From contig CAJWCO010000009.1 in assembly GCA_913031145.1 (NCBI GenBank), forward strand, positions 1 through 64,000: a stretch of DNA of 64,000 nucleotides, read 5' to 3'. Below, in pieces: positions 26,131 to 36,641 of the stretch. Below the pieces are notes generated by a model. It had not been told where the DNA came from. It saw nothing but the letters and a program-made list of their open reading frames with translations, and searched no databases. The DNA is from an uncultured Cellvibrionales bacterium. GTDB taxonomy: Bacteria > Pseudomonadota > Gammaproteobacteria > Pseudomonadales > Porticoccaceae. Each line of letters begins with the position of its first letter. Within the stretch, counting starts at the first letter, position 1. A program made the position numbers and the translations under genes.

Positions 26131-26277
26131 GGTTTTACCCCACACCTAGAGGGTGTCATGATAATATAACGCGCTCTATAATGCAGTTGGGCGAAATCTT
26201 ATGCGGCTTGTCAGCCACTTTTCGGTTGTTCTTTTGGGGGCGAAACTCGCCCGCTTTTATGAGTTTATTACAAAACC

Positions 26278-26868
26278 ATGAAAGATGGCGAAGACCAGGC
26301 CTCGGATAAACAGTTAGTCGTCAGAGTACAAAAAGGCGATAAACGCGCGTTTGATCTGCTAGTGATAAAGTATCAATTCAAGGTACAAGCGATTGTGTCG
26401 CGTTTTGTTTGGGATCGAGACGAGCTTGCTGATGTCACGCAGGAAGCCTTTATAAAAGCGTACCGAGCAATCCCAAACTTTCGTGGCGAGAGCCAATTCT
26501 ACACATGGCTCTACCGAATTGCGGTTAATTCTGCAAAAAATTATGTGGTCGCGCGTGGCCGCCGCCCACCCGAGTCGGATATCGATGCGGCGGATGCAGA
26601 ACAGTGGGTTGGTAGCGATCAGATGCGTGATTTAGAGACGCCTGAAAGCCAACTGTTTTGTCAGGAACTAGAGCATGCTGTTCGACAGGTTATCGCAGAC
26701 CTTCCTGAAGATTTAAGAACAGCCGTCACGTTGCGAGAGTATCACGACCTGAGTTACGATGAGATCGCAGATATCATGAAGTGCCCTACCGGAACTGTAA
26801 GGTCGCGCTTATTTCGTGCGCGCGAGGTCATTGATGCTGAAGTATTGAGGGTGATGTCGGGAAAATAG
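26278..26868 (+). CDS. rpoE: RNA polymerase sigma-E factor (RpoE/AlgU)
   Basis: This 196-residue ECF sigma factor drives the envelope-stress response. Region 2 contains RDELADVTQEAFIKAYRAI and FYTWLYRIAVN; region 4 contains LPEDLRTAVTLREYHDLSY and CPTGTVRSRLFRAR. It matches AlgU of Pseudomonas closely from memory. The ribosome-binding site is weak. A TATAAT hexamer at 26177-26182 lies in the nadB-rpoE gap, with only a poor -35 partner; I found no clear sigma-E box. It heads the rseA-rseB-mucD operon. Confidence 0.96.
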   Translation: MKDGEDQASDKQLVVRVQKGDKRAFDLLVIKYQFKVQAIVSRFVWDRDELADVTQEAFIKAYRAIPNFRGESQFYTWLYRIAVNSAKNYVVARGRRPPESDIDAADAEQWVGSDQMRDLETPESQLFCQELEHAVRQVIADLPEDLRTAVTLREYHDLSYDEIADIMKCPTGTVRSRLFRAREVIDAEVLRVMSGK

Positions 26869-26953
26869 CGGAGTAATACGGAACGATTGCTATTTTTTGT
26901 TGTCTTATCAATGTGGCTGGAAACTTCGAGGCCAGATACGACGAGGAGTGTAA

Positions 26954-27619
26954 ATGACGAAGCAAATTGACGGTCTTGGAGAGTCGCTTTCAGCGTTGAT
27001 GGATGGCGAGGCAAATGAGCTTGATCTACAACGCGTGCTTAAAAATATTGAGGGAGAAAAACGTGAAGAGATTCTCGCGCGTTGGTCCCGATATCACTCC
27101 GGGTCAGAGGCAATGCGCGGGGAACTGCCCACAATACGGATGGATATGGCGGCACTTATAACGAGTGCCGTAGAGAATGAGAAAACTCATCGTCAGGCTT
27201 TATCAGGCGGTTTTTTAGATATCCTCGGTCAGTTCGCAGTGGCGGCATCGGTCGCTATGTTGGCGATAGTAGGCGTGCAAAATTACAACCAGCTAGATCC
27301 GCAACAGTCAATGCATAGTGCAGCGCTAGATGCCTATGACGTGCAATTGAACACAGGTCCTGCGATGCAGTTTCCATCCGGCTTTAAGCCGGTTATCAAC
27401 GCCCAAAAGGTCAGCGTGGGCGCCCTCCAACGCTCGCAATTGGTACCCTCTAGGGAAGTAGAAAAAGTAGGCGCGAGGGAGTTCCCTGAGCAAGAAATTC
27501 GTGGGCACATCGACAAAATGATGAGCAAACACAACGACCATACAGCCGTTCATAGCGCGTATGGTGTCTTGCCATTCATCGATATCAACAAGGAAGATGT
27601 TACGCCAGATCGTAGATAG
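26954..27619 (+). CDS. rseA: Anti-sigma-E factor RseA (MucA)
   Basis: This 221-residue inner-membrane protein holds sigma-E inactive until regulated proteolysis. The N-terminal anti-sigma domain has the expected SLSALMDGEANELDLQRVL (11-29) and ARWSRYH blocks. One transmembrane helix lies at about 90-108, followed by a periplasmic domain. GAGGAG lies five bases before the ATG. It sits directly between rpoE and rseB. Confidence 0.92.
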   Translation: MTKQIDGLGESLSALMDGEANELDLQRVLKNIEGEKREEILARWSRYHSGSEAMRGELPTIRMDMAALITSAVENEKTHRQALSGGFLDILGQFAVAASVAMLAIVGVQNYNQLDPQQSMHSAALDAYDVQLNTGPAMQFPSGFKPVINAQKVSVGALQRSQLVPSREVEKVGAREFPEQEIRGHIDKMMSKHNDHTAVHSAYGVLPFIDINKEDVTPDRR

Positions 27620-27628
27620 CCTTTGCAG

Positions 27629-28600
27629 ATGATTTTTAGGTCGTTCAGCTGTGTGATTTCGAGCGTTTTGGGAGCGTTAACGACGTCTGTCATGCTATTT
27701 GCTCCATCGTGCGCACTCGCAAGTGATCAACCTACTCACATCGAAGCGTTAGTCAATCGTGTTCTGCAACCGGCTGAGCAAGTCAACTACACGGGTATCG
27801 CAACGTATGAATACTCAGGTCGAAGATCTATCGTCAGATTGTCGAGCGGTATTCAAGATGGAGTGAGAAAACGGCGAATCGATCATTTGGATGGACCGCG
27901 GCGTAAGGTGTCTGTCCATTCGAGACCCGAACTTTGTATGCCAAAGCCCGCAGAGATACGTGGAGGCTCTGCGTGGAGCGAGTACCTCGTCGAGCAAATC
28001 ATGCAGTCGGCAAACTACACGTTATCGGCTGAAGGGCCGAGTGTGATTGCAAATCGTATCGTTCATCGGCTACGTATACAGGCCAATGACGAGCACCGTT
28101 TTAGTTACTTAGTGGGTCTGGACGAAACGACTCGCATCGTTCTGCAGGCGGCGGTGCTCGATGCGCAGGGCCGCGTAATTGAGCATTTTAAGTTTGTCGA
28201 GTTTATGGTGGATGAAGAGCTTCCCGACGAAGCCGTTACAGCAGGCGCCGCATGTGCGCGTGAGGATGCGGGTTTTCAGTTGGAGACTGGGTGGGCCGCG
28301 CAATGGATGCCTAAAGGTTTTGAGTTGCGCGCATCTGAAGTCTATGGCTCTGGGCGTGCATCGAGTTATTTTTATACGGATGGAGTGTCGACCCTATCGT
28401 TGTTTGTGGAACCATCAGATACGTCTAGCACACCCGCATTTGATGCGAATTTAGGAGCCACGGCCGTGGTACATCGCGAGGTATTAGTCGACCAATCAAC
28501 ATACAGTTTGTCTGTTGTAGGCGAGGTGCCGCGCGAAACCGCAAAGAAGATAGCAAGTCAGGTGAGGTATTTTTCTGCCTCCTTAGAAAGGGCAGATTAA
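27629..28600 (+). CDS. rseB: Sigma-E regulatory protein RseB (MucB)
   Basis: This 323-residue periplasmic protein binds RseA and protects it from DegS-type cleavage; it senses mislocalised lipid/LPS intermediates. It has a signal peptide (about 1-30), the LolA-like N-terminal domain starting YTGIATYEY, and the smaller C-terminal domain with WMPKGFELR. The ATG at 27629 is used; a TTG two codons earlier is possible. It starts ten bases after rseA. Confidence 0.9.
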   Translation: MIFRSFSCVISSVLGALTTSVMLFAPSCALASDQPTHIEALVNRVLQPAEQVNYTGIATYEYSGRRSIVRLSSGIQDGVRKRRIDHLDGPRRKVSVHSRPELCMPKPAEIRGGSAWSEYLVEQIMQSANYTLSAEGPSVIANRIVHRLRIQANDEHRFSYLVGLDETTRIVLQAAVLDAQGRVIEHFKFVEFMVDEELPDEAVTAGAACAREDAGFQLETGWAAQWMPKGFELRASEVYGSGRASSYFYTDGVSTLSLFVEPSDTSSTPAFDANLGATAVVHREVLVDQSTYSLSVVGEVPRETAKKIASQVRYFSASLERAD

Positions 28601-28703
28601 GCGTGGTTGGCCTGCATGTCGTGCTATGCGCTCGAGCAACAAAGGGGTGGCTCGGCTTATTGCAGATTGCTGTTATTCGATGGAGCAAAAAGAGGAGTTT
28701 TAA

Positions 28704-30092
28704 ATGCGTATTCAAGTGCCAATCATCATGCTGGCAGGTTTATTGTGTACCCTTGACGTAGCCGCTCGACTGCCAGATTTCACAGATTTGGTTGAAGAGA
28801 TTTCTCCTGCAGTGGTCAAAGTCAATGTAATTTTTAAGGGTCGAAGTGAGCCCAGCAGAGACCCATATGGAGGACAGCTGCCAGATATTTTTCGTGAGCT
28901 ACTCGAGCAACAGAGGCGCCAACAGCAAGAACGACCGCGTGGGTCCTCTGTGGGATCGGGTTTTGTGATTTCGTCTGATGGCTATATTTTGACCAACCAT
29001 CACGTGGTTAATGGGGGCGACGAGATTCGAGTAGAATTTGCTGATCGCCGAGAGTTTGAAGCCATTGTGATTGGGTCCGATCGACGGTCGGATTTGGCGC
29101 TTTTAAAAATTAATGCGGAAAATCTTGCCAGTCTTGAACTAGCTAAAAGCGATGGACTGCGGGTGGGCGAATGGGTTTTGGCGATTGGCTCGCCATTTGG
29201 CTTAGACTACTCTGTGACTGCAGGCATTGTGAGTGCTATCGGGCGCAGTATCCCCACAGAAAAAAATGAAATGTATGTCCCGTTCATTCAAACTGATGTG
29301 GCCATTAACCCGGGAAATTCGGGTGGCCCTCTGTTCGACTTAGATGGACAGGTGGTTGGAATTAACTCGCAAATTTATTCGCGATCAGGGGGCTCTATCG
29401 GACTGTCCTTTGCGATTCCCGCAAGCGTCGCCTTAGATGTGGTCGCACAGTTAAAGGCGACGGGGCGCGTTGATCGCGGTTGGCTTGGTGTTGCAATTCA
29501 AGATGTTGATCAGCAGTTAGCGCGATCACTGAATTTGGCTGAAGCGAAGGGTGCGCTCGTCAGTGCGGTTGAATTGGGTAGTCCTGCAGAAATGGCAGGT
29601 GTTGTACCAGGTGATGTCATTTTTCGTTTTAATCAGAAGCAAATAATCGAGTCGAGCGACTTGCCCCCAGTGGTCGGTCGTGTGACTCCCGGCGACCGCG
29701 TTTCAGTCGACATTTTTCGCGACGGTGAGAAGAAAACGTTAATGGTGACGGTGGCCGCACTTGACCAGAACGAAACGAGCTCTTCGAAGTTGGGCTCGCG
29801 TGACGGCGGCAGTGACCGGTTGGGACTCAGGGTTGAAGATTTGGGCGCTGAAATGCAGCGCGAGACCTCTAGTTTCGGCGTTATCATTAGTCGGGTGGCA
29901 CCACAATCGCCAGGCTCTAATGCGGGATTACAGCGCGGCGATATTATTTTACAACTGGGGCAGTCGCGGATCGAAAATAGTCAGGATTATGGACAGCTCC
30001 TTTCGAAACTGCCGGAGAATACACCTGTCCCCATTCGTTTTATGCGCCGGGGACGAGCGATTTTTCGAACTATTCAAATCTATTCCGAATAG
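28704..30092 (+). CDS. mucD: Periplasmic serine protease MucD (HtrA/DegP family)
   Basis: This 462-residue protease/chaperone has a short signal peptide and a trypsin-like domain with catalytic H100 (TNHHVV), D130 (SDLALLKI) and S206 (NPGNSGGPL). Two PDZ domains follow (about 250-340 and 370-455). It degrades misfolded periplasmic proteins and, in Pseudomonas, dampens AlgU activity. AGAGGAG precedes the ATG. Unlike Pseudomonas there is no mucC (rseC) gene between rseB and mucD. Confidence 0.94.
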   Translation: MRIQVPIIMLAGLLCTLDVAARLPDFTDLVEEISPAVVKVNVIFKGRSEPSRDPYGGQLPDIFRELLEQQRRQQQERPRGSSVGSGFVISSDGYILTNHHVVNGGDEIRVEFADRREFEAIVIGSDRRSDLALLKINAENLASLELAKSDGLRVGEWVLAIGSPFGLDYSVTAGIVSAIGRSIPTEKNEMYVPFIQTDVAINPGNSGGPLFDLDGQVVGINSQIYSRSGGSIGLSFAIPASVALDVVAQLKATGRVDRGWLGVAIQDVDQQLARSLNLAEAKGALVSAVELGSPAEMAGVVPGDVIFRFNQKQIIESSDLPPVVGRVTPGDRVSVDIFRDGEKKTLMVTVAALDQNETSSSKLGSRDGGSDRLGLRVEDLGAEMQRETSSFGVIISRVAPQSPGSNAGLQRGDIILQLGQSRIENSQDYGQLLSKLPENTPVPIRFMRRGRAIFRTIQIYSE

Positions 30093-30202
30093 ATCGGATC
30101 TAAAATGGCGGGCCAACAGCAACTAGACACCGGCATCGGTGATGGTGTTCACGGCCTAAATAAGCTACACTCTTCCCGCGTTTTTGCAAGGCAATTTATC
30201 TC

Positions 30203-31996
30203 GTGTCAGACCTCAGTCATATCCGTAATTTTTCTATTATTGCCCACATTGATCACGGTAAGTCGACGCTTGCAGATCGTTTTATTCAACTCTGCGGCGG
30301 GCTCAGCGAACGGGAGATGGACGCGCAAGTGCTCGATTCTATGGATATTGAGCGGGAGCGCGGCATTACCATTAAAGCTCAGAGTGTTACGCTGTCTTAC
30401 AGGGCCCAAGATGGAAAGGAGTATCAATTAAATTTTATTGATACGCCCGGTCACGTGGACTTTTCTTATGAAGTTTCTCGGTCGCTGGCTGCCTGTGAGG
30501 GTGCCTTATTAATCGTGGATGCGGCGCAAGGTGTAGAAGCCCAGTCGGTAGCGAATTGTTATACCGCGATCAATCAGGGCTTGGAAGTACTGCCCATACT
30601 GAATAAGATGGATTTACCTCAGGCAGAGCCAAACAAAGTTGCTCAAGAAATTGAGGACATCATTGGTATTGACGCAACAGATGCAGTGCTATGCAGTGCA
30701 AAAAGTGGCTTGGGGATAGACGCAATCCTCGAGCAAATTGTTTTAAAAGTGCCTCCCCCTGTAGGCGATGTAGAGGCCCCTTTACAGGCCTTAATTATCG
30801 ACTCGTGGTTTGACAATTACTTGGGGGTGATATCGCTGGTTCGCGTTATGCAGGGCACGTTGAAGGTCAAGGACAAAATTGTTTCCCAGTCCATTGGTAA
30901 GGTACATGGCGTCGATAATATTGGCGTGTTCACGCCCAAGCGTTTAGATACAGGCGTTTTGAGAGCGGGTGAAGTCGGCTTTTTGGTAGCTGGTATAAAA
31001 GATATCAAGGGCGCGCCTGTAGGCGATACGATAACGCATTCCAACACCACTGATGTGCAGGCTCTTCCGGGTTTTCAAAGCATCAAACCGCAAGTGTATG
31101 CGGGCATGTTCCCGGTCGATTCGGATGATTTTGAGGACTTTCGCGATGCGCTAGGAAAATTAGCCGTTAATGACGCGTCGCTTATTTACGAACCCGAAAG
31201 TTCAGATGCACTGGGATTTGGCTTTCGCTGTGGGTTTTTGGGTATGTTGCATATGGAAATTGTTCAAGAGCGGCTAGAACGAGAGTATGCATTGGATCTT
31301 ATTACGACTGCGCCCTCGGTGGTCTACGAAATTGTCACATCCAGCGGAGATGAGCGCCATATTTCAAACCCCTCTGATTTGCCTGATTTGGGTCAGGTGG
31401 CTGAATTACGGGAGCCGATTTGCGAAGCCAATATTCTGGTGCCCAAAGATTACATTGGTAGTGTCATCGCGCTGTGTGTGGAAAAGCGTGGTTTGCAGGT
31501 GGATATGCAATTTGTGGGCGGTCAAGTGTCGATTAATTACGAGTTGCCGATGAGTGAAGTGGTGATGGACTTTTTTGATCGGTTGAAGTCGGTGAGTCGC
31601 GGTTTTGCGTCCTTGGATTATAATTTCTTGCGCTTTCAGACGGCGTCGTTGGTCAAGCTTGATGTATTGATAAATGGTGATCGTGTCGATGCACTCGCCG
31701 CGATTGTGCATCGCGAAGAATCTACGAGAAAGGGGCGCGTGTTGGTAGAAAAAATGAAAGAACTTATTCCGCGCCAGATGTTTGATGTTGCCATTCAGGC
31801 CGCTATTGGCGGCCATGTCATCTCACGGTCCACGGTTAAAGCATTGCGAAAGAATGTCACGGCAAAATGTTATGGTGGTGATATCACACGTAAAAAGAAA
31901 CTTCTCGAAAAACAAAAAGCAGGTAAGCGCCGAATGAAGCAGGTCGGTAGTGTGGAAATCCCACAAGACGCCTTCCTGGCAGTGCTAAGAACGTGA
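30203..31996 (+). CDS. lepA: Elongation factor 4 (LepA)
   Basis: This 597-residue translational GTPase is thought to assist ribosome back-translocation or initiation/assembly. G1 is AHIDHGKST (14-22), G3 is DTPGHVDF and G4 is NKMD. The LepA-specific C-terminal domain with [16 protein letters not shown] is intact. The start is GTG. It is followed by lepB, the classical lepAB order. Confidence 0.97.
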   Translation: MSDLSHIRNFSIIAHIDHGKSTLADRFIQLCGGLSEREMDAQVLDSMDIERERGITIKAQSVTLSYRAQDGKEYQLNFIDTPGHVDFSYEVSRSLAACEGALLIVDAAQGVEAQSVANCYTAINQGLEVLPILNKMDLPQAEPNKVAQEIEDIIGIDATDAVLCSAKSGLGIDAILEQIVLKVPPPVGDVEAPLQALIIDSWFDNYLGVISLVRVMQGTLKVKDKIVSQSIGKVHGVDNIGVFTPKRLDTGVLRAGEVGFLVAGIKDIKGAPVGDTITHSNTTDVQALPGFQSIKPQVYAGMFPVDSDDFEDFRDALGKLAVNDASLIYEPESSDALGFGFRCGFLGMLHMEIVQERLEREYALDLITTAPSVVYEIVTSSGDERHISNPSDLPDLGQVAELREPICEANILVPKDYIGSVIALCVEKRGLQVDMQFVGGQVSINYELPMSEVVMDFFDRLKSVSRGFASLDYNFLRFQTASLVKLDVLINGDRVDALAAIVHREESTRKGRVLVEKMKELIPRQMFDVAIQAAIGGHVISRSTVKALRKNVTAKCYGGDITRKKKLLEKQKAGKRRMKQVGSVEIPQDAFLAVLRT

Positions 31997-32029
31997 TGAT
32001 AACCCCGACGGCCTCTAGGACTATGACCC

Positions 32030-32761
32030 ATGGATTTTAATTTTGAGTTGATACTCACCATACTGTTTCTTGTGTCTGGGACATTTTGGCTGGTCAATTG
32101 GTTCGTACTTAAGCACGAAGAAGGTCTCATAGAATTTGTTGCTTCATTAGCGCCGGTTCTTGGGATTGTCTTAATACTCCGTTCTTTTGTTATTGAGCCT
32201 TTTCAGATTCCTTCAAAATCGATGGTTCCAACGCTCGAGGTAGGCGATTTTATTTTGGTGAATAAATTTACTTATGGCCTTCGTCTGCCGGTATTGAGGT
32301 ATAAAATATTTGAACTGGGCATGCCGGAACGCGGTGACGTTATGGTGTTTTTCCCGCCGCACGAAGAACGCTACTTTATTAAGCGGCTTGTTGGGTTGCC
32401 AGGGGATGAGGTGCGTATCGTGGCGGGTGTTGTGTATATTAATGGTGAGAAGATGACCCAAAGGGCGCTTCCTCATGTGCCGCAAGAGCGTGGCTCTGTG
32501 ATTATGGAGGAGCAGCTGTTGGAGTCGCGGCATCAAATACAGAAACGGCTGACGCCAACACGTCTGAGCCTTAATTACACCGCTGTGGTGCCTGATGGGC
32601 ACTATTTTATGATGGGAGACAATCGCGATAATTCCAGTGATAGCCGTGTTTGGGGGTCAGTTCCACAAGAACGCGTTGTCGGGAGGGCATTTGCGCGATG
32701 GATGTTTTGGGACGATCGTTGGAGTATTCCCTCGTTCTCACGCGCCGGGCGGATAGAATAA
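32030..32761 (+). CDS. lepB: Signal peptidase I
   Basis: This 243-residue inner-membrane protease cleaves Sec and Tat signal peptides. It has two N-terminal membrane segments, the catalytic Ser64 in PSKSMVPTL and the general base Lys118 in YFIKRLVGLPGD. The box-E motif GDNRDNSSDSR lies near the C-terminus. It lies 33 bases after lepA. Confidence 0.96.
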   Translation: MDFNFELILTILFLVSGTFWLVNWFVLKHEEGLIEFVASLAPVLGIVLILRSFVIEPFQIPSKSMVPTLEVGDFILVNKFTYGLRLPVLRYKIFELGMPERGDVMVFFPPHEERYFIKRLVGLPGDEVRIVAGVVYINGEKMTQRALPHVPQERGSVIMEEQLLESRHQIQKRLTPTRLSLNYTAVVPDGHYFMMGDNRDNSSDSRVWGSVPQERVVGRAFARWMFWDDRWSIPSFSRAGRIE

Positions 32762-32896
32762 AACGGATATGAACACGCGGGATAGTAACTAATTTTGGTC
32801 ATGGGTAGATAGAGAATCGCTTGAGTCAACCATTACGGCTGCGAGTGCTGTGTCAGTTAGTGCGAAAAAATAAGTGTCAGTCGGGGGGTTCAGGTA

Positions 32897-33574
32897 TTGT
32901 CGAAGCGATCGAAACTGGAAGCCATTTTAGGCCATTGCTTTGTTGATTCCGATTTGCTGGACATGGCGCTCACTCATCGCAGCGCCACACAAGCGAATAA
33001 TGAGCGGCTGGAATTTCTTGGTGACGCGATACTTGGGGCTGAGGTGGCTGAATTTCTCTATCGACAGTTTCCATTTGCACGAGAGGGTGAACTTAGCCGC
33101 ATGCGTTCAAAGATTGTGCGTGCCGAGTCGCTTGCTAGCGTTGCGCGCCGACTAAATTTGGGTGACTATCTGGCGCTGGGCCCGGGAGAGACCAAAAGTG
33201 GCGGGCATCGACGGGCCTCGATACTGGGTGACGCGGTTGAGGCGCTTATTGGGGCAGTGTTTTTAGATGGCGGGAGCCAAACGGCGAAAGAGAGCGTGTT
33301 GCGCTGGTTTGCCGACGAGTTGTCGGTAGCGTCCCTGTCAGAACCGGTTAAAGATGCTAAAACGCAACTTCAAGAATGGCTCCAGCAGCGAAGTAAACCG
33401 TTGCCACACTATCAACTCGTTGAAGTGGGCGGGCAAGCACATCAACGTGTATTTACGGTGAGTTGTCGCATCGATGAAGTGGCCAATGACATGAGTGCGT
33501 CGGCGAGTAGTCGCCGCAAAGCTGAACAATTAGTCGCTGAACTTTTGCTTGAGGAATTAGGAAAGATGCGTTGA
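32897..33574 (+). CDS. rnc: Ribonuclease III
   Basis: This 225-residue double-strand-specific RNase processes rRNA and mRNAs. The signature [12 protein letters not shown] (36-47) and the second acidic cluster DAVEALIGA near residue 115 give the metal site; a dsRNA-binding domain fills the last ~75 residues. The start is TTG after a run of six Gs; no ATG or GTG precedes the conserved region. Its stop overlaps the era start. The DUF4845 gene often found between lepB and rnc in pseudomonads is absent. Confidence 0.95.
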   Translation: MSKRSKLEAILGHCFVDSDLLDMALTHRSATQANNERLEFLGDAILGAEVAEFLYRQFPFAREGELSRMRSKIVRAESLASVARRLNLGDYLALGPGETKSGGHRRASILGDAVEALIGAVFLDGGSQTAKESVLRWFADELSVASLSEPVKDAKTQLQEWLQQRSKPLPHYQLVEVGGQAHQRVFTVSCRIDEVANDMSASASSRRKAEQLVAELLLEELGKMR

Positions 33575-34473
33575 ACAAAACGATTCATCGATGCGGTTAT
33601 GTGGCGATTATTGGAAGACCCAATGTTGGCAAGTCAACCTTGCTGAACCATGTTCTTGGGCAAAAATTGAGTATTACATCGCGGAAACCCCAAACGACTC
33701 GACACACATTGCTGGGGATTCTCTCAGAACCCGACGTGCAGATGATTTTTGTCGATACGCCTGGCATTCATGCAAGCCGAGCGCGCGCGATTAATCGCGT
33801 GATGAATCGGTCAGCAGCTAGCGTTATTCAAGATGTCGACGCGGTCATATTCGTGGTCGATCGGACGGAATGGGGTGAGGCAGACGAGTATGTTGCGAGC
33901 TTTCTGACAGGCAATCCAGTGCCGCTAATTGTGGCGGTCAACAAAGTTGATGTGGTAGCAGACAAGGACTCGCTGCTGCCGCATTTAGATTTTTTGCAAA
34001 AAAAGCTCCCTGCCATCGATCTGGTGCCAGTGTCTGCATTGCGCAAGACCAACTTGGATCGTTTGTTAGCGCGCGTTAGAACACTAATGCCAGAGAATCC
34101 GCCACTTTTTTCTGAAGATCAAATCACTGATCGGAGCGAACGTTTTCTGAGCGGCGAAATAATTCGTGAAAAAATTACGCGACAACTAGGCGCTGAATTA
34201 CCTTATGACGTCACCGTTGAAATCGAAGATTTTCGTGCCGAAGCAGACGTCACATTTATTCATGCGTTAATACTGGTAGAGCGCGAGGGACAGAAAAAGA
34301 TTATTATTGGAAGTTCGGGTGAGCGGCTAAAGAGCATAGGGCAAAAGGCTCGCGCGGATATCGAAAACTTGTTAGGTTGCAAGGTCATGTTGAAAACATG
34401 GGTGAAAGTTCGCAGTGGTTGGTCTGACGATGAACGAGCGCTGCGCAGCCTCGGTTATATCGACGAGACCTAA
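33571..34473 (+). CDS. era: GTPase Era
   Basis: This 300-residue GTPase assists 16S rRNA maturation and 30S assembly. G1 is GRPNVGKST (15-23), G3 DTPGIH, and G4 NKVD. A KH domain with [15 protein letters not shown] lies near the C-terminus. The TTG start overlaps the rnc stop as TTGA, so translation is probably coupled. Confidence 0.96.
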   Translation: MNKTIHRCGYVAIIGRPNVGKSTLLNHVLGQKLSITSRKPQTTRHTLLGILSEPDVQMIFVDTPGIHASRARAINRVMNRSAASVIQDVDAVIFVVDRTEWGEADEYVASFLTGNPVPLIVAVNKVDVVADKDSLLPHLDFLQKKLPAIDLVPVSALRKTNLDRLLARVRTLMPENPPLFSEDQITDRSERFLSGEIIREKITRQLGAELPYDVTVEIEDFRAEADVTFIHALILVEREGQKKIIIGSSGERLKSIGQKARADIENLLGCKVMLKTWVKVRSGWSDDERALRSLGYIDET

Positions 34474-34476
34474 CGT

Positions 34477-35208
34477 ATGCGTTGCGAGAATCAACAGGGT
34501 TTTTTGTTGCATTCAAGACCCTACAGCGATACCAGCTTACTCGTCGATTTGTTTACGCAAGAATTTGGTCGGGTGAGATGTGTCGCGAAAGGGTTCCGGA
34601 AAGCACACAAAAAAGGCGTTAGCCGAACACTCTTTCCACATGTCGAGTATACATTTGATTGGACGGGTCGCTCCGAGCTGAAAACCCTGATTCGCGCTGA
34701 AGTTGTTCAGACACCATCGTTTTTGCGCGACGAGGCGCTTTACATGGGGCTTTACATCAATGAATTGCTGTACCGGCTTATGCAGGAGCAAGAGTGCACG
34801 GAGTATTTTTATGCGGCCTACAAAGGATTTATCGGACGTTTATTTTCGGGCGGTGCGATGGAAGCGCAATTACGGTTGATTGAAATGCGACTTTTGGAAG
34901 AGCTGGGTTTTGGGTTGGTGTTGGGCATTGATGCAGACACTGGAGATCGCCTTGTCGCCGGATCTTTGTACCAATACACACCAGAGATTGGATTGCAGTT
35001 AGCGCGTGATCAACGTCATGTGGATGTATTCTTAGGCCAGCATCTGCTAGCTGTAGAGGCACAAAACTGGGAATCTTGCGACGCGTTAAAGATCGCAAAA
35101 AAGATTCTTCGCAGCACCATCGATTTTTACCTTGATGGAAGACCGTTAAATAGTCGCGAGTTGTATCGACAATATCGAATGTCAGCGGCACAGGCTCAGA
35201 CTCAGTAA
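34477..35208 (+). CDS. recO: DNA repair protein RecO
   Basis: This 243-residue recombination mediator loads RecA at gaps with RecR and RecF. The N-terminal OB fold (LLHSRPYSDTSLLVDLFT) and the helical C-terminal part (EAQLRLIEMRLLEELGF) match the family. As in many proteobacteria the zinc-finger cysteines are missing. It is three bases from era. Confidence 0.93.
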   Translation: MRCENQQGFLLHSRPYSDTSLLVDLFTQEFGRVRCVAKGFRKAHKKGVSRTLFPHVEYTFDWTGRSELKTLIRAEVVQTPSFLRDEALYMGLYINELLYRLMQEQECTEYFYAAYKGFIGRLFSGGAMEAQLRLIEMRLLEELGFGLVLGIDADTGDRLVAGSLYQYTPEIGLQLARDQRHVDVFLGQHLLAVEAQNWESCDALKIAKKILRSTIDFYLDGRPLNSRELYRQYRMSAAQAQTQ

Positions 35209-35216
35209 GGTGCGAA

Positions 35217-35594
35217 ATGGTGTTGTCAGTAGGAACAGACATAGTCGATATCGAGCGTATTGAGGGCGCACTGGCGCGTTCAGGAGCGCTCTTTGCCGAG
35301 CGTATTTTGACGCCGAGTGAGCTGTCTGAATGGCATCGTAGGAATTCCACGCCGGCATTTTTAGCTCGCCGTTTTGCTGCGAAAGAAGCGATTGCCAAAG
35401 CTTTAGGGACAGGTATTGGGCACGGGGTTAGTTTTCAGGATATGGTGATCGATAACGACGATCGTGGGGCGCCGATCGCCACTTTACTAGGGGGGGCGGC
35501 CGAAGCCTTAAGTGCACGCGGCGCGAGTCGTGTGTTGGTAAGCTTAAGCGACGAACAGCGGTATGCCATTGCCTATGCTGTCGCCATCGCTTGA
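35217..35594 (+). CDS. acpS: Holo-[acyl-carrier-protein] synthase
   Basis: This 125-residue enzyme transfers 4'-phosphopantetheine from CoA to acyl carrier protein. The metal ligands lie in GTDIVDIERI (D8) and RRFAAKEAIAKALG (the conserved Glu near 57). It starts eight bases after recO; the usual pdxJ between recO and acpS is missing. Confidence 0.95.
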   Translation: MVLSVGTDIVDIERIEGALARSGALFAERILTPSELSEWHRRNSTPAFLARRFAAKEAIAKALGTGIGHGVSFQDMVIDNDDRGAPIATLLGGAAEALSARGASRVLVSLSDEQRYAIAYAVAIA

Positions 35595-35810
35595 CGCCTA
35601 GATAGGATCTTAATCGCTTTTTGTCGCGCTCTGATCTGTTACAGGAATGATTTGCAGCACTTCTGAGCGTGCAAGCAAACGTCGTTGCGTGTGCACCCTG
35701 CGTCTAGTAGCATCCGCAGTAGTCACCCAACCTTGGCGCCACCGACGTAACCTATTTCCCCCAATAACGCCGTCTGTCTGATCAGTAGGCGCTCGAATAC
35801 GAGGCATAAC

Positions 35811-36641
35811 ATGACGCAGCATCTTTTTAGCATCGCTGACTTGCGCCAATTGATGCGGCGCTTGCGGGATCCTGAGACCGGCTGTCCATGGGATCTAAAG
35901 CAGGACTTTCAAACGATCTTGCCTTACACCTTGGAGGAGGTTTATGAGGTAATCGACGCGGCGGACAATGCAGACTACCCCCACCTGAAAGAAGAACTCG
36001 GTGATCTACTCTTCCAGATCGTATTTTTGAGCCAATTGGCGGAGGAGCAAGCGTACTTTGATTTTAGCGATGTCGTGTCGCAAATTACAGAAAAATTACT
36101 GAAACGTCATCCCCATGTATTTCCAGACGGCACGCTGCAATCGGTGCGCGAATCCGATGCAGATATCGACATACAGGCTATTACCAATCGTTGGGAAGCC
36201 ATGAAGACAATCGAACGCCGTGCACGCGGAGCGCCGGCGTTACTTGATGATGTGCCCATGGCGCTGCCGGCGATGTCGCGGGCGATTAAGCTACAAAAGA
36301 GAGCTGCAAAAGCGGGTTTTGACTGGGATGATTTAACCGATGTGGTGGCGAAAGTGCGCGAGGAGCTGGATGAGTTAGATGATGCAGTTCTGTCGGGAAA
36401 GCCTTCTGCGGTAGAAGACGAGTTCGGTGACTTACTGTTCACTTGCATGAATCTAGCGAGACATTTAGGTGTTGACCCCGAGCGGAGTCTTCGAGGCGCC
36501 AACAAGAAGTTTACTCGGCGATTCCAAGAGATGGAAAGTCAATCCCGCGACCGCACATTATCGGCGTGCAGCACGCAGCAACTGGCATCGCTTTGGGAGA
36601 CCGTCAAGGCGGCTGAACGTCCGGACACTCACGACGACTGA
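35811..36641 (+). CDS. mazG: Nucleoside triphosphate pyrophosphohydrolase MazG
   Basis: This 276-residue all-alpha NTPase has two MazG domains. Both metal motifs are visible, KEELGDLLFQ in the first and EDEFGDLLFT in the second. It cleaves (d)NTPs to NMP and pyrophosphate, helping nucleotide-pool cleaning and stress survival. It starts 216 bases after acpS; that gap has only an unconvincing minus-strand frame. Confidence 0.95.
   Translation: MTQHLFSIADLRQLMRRLRDPETGCPWDLKQDFQTILPYTLEEVYEVIDAADNADYPHLKEELGDLLFQIVFLSQLAEEQAYFDFSDVVSQITEKLLKRHPHVFPDGTLQSVRESDADIDIQAITNRWEAMKTIERRARGAPALLDDVPMALPAMSRAIKLQKRAAKAGFDWDDLTDVVAKVREELDELDDAVLSGKPSAVEDEFGDLLFTCMNLARHLGVDPERSLRGANKKFTRRFQEMESQSRDRTLSACSTQQLASLWETVKAAERPDTHDD

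Noticed and set aside
35610-35849. 79-codon minus-strand frame between acpS and mazG
   Set aside because: It runs antisense into the mazG start, is Arg-rich without a domain, and has no family that I recognise.
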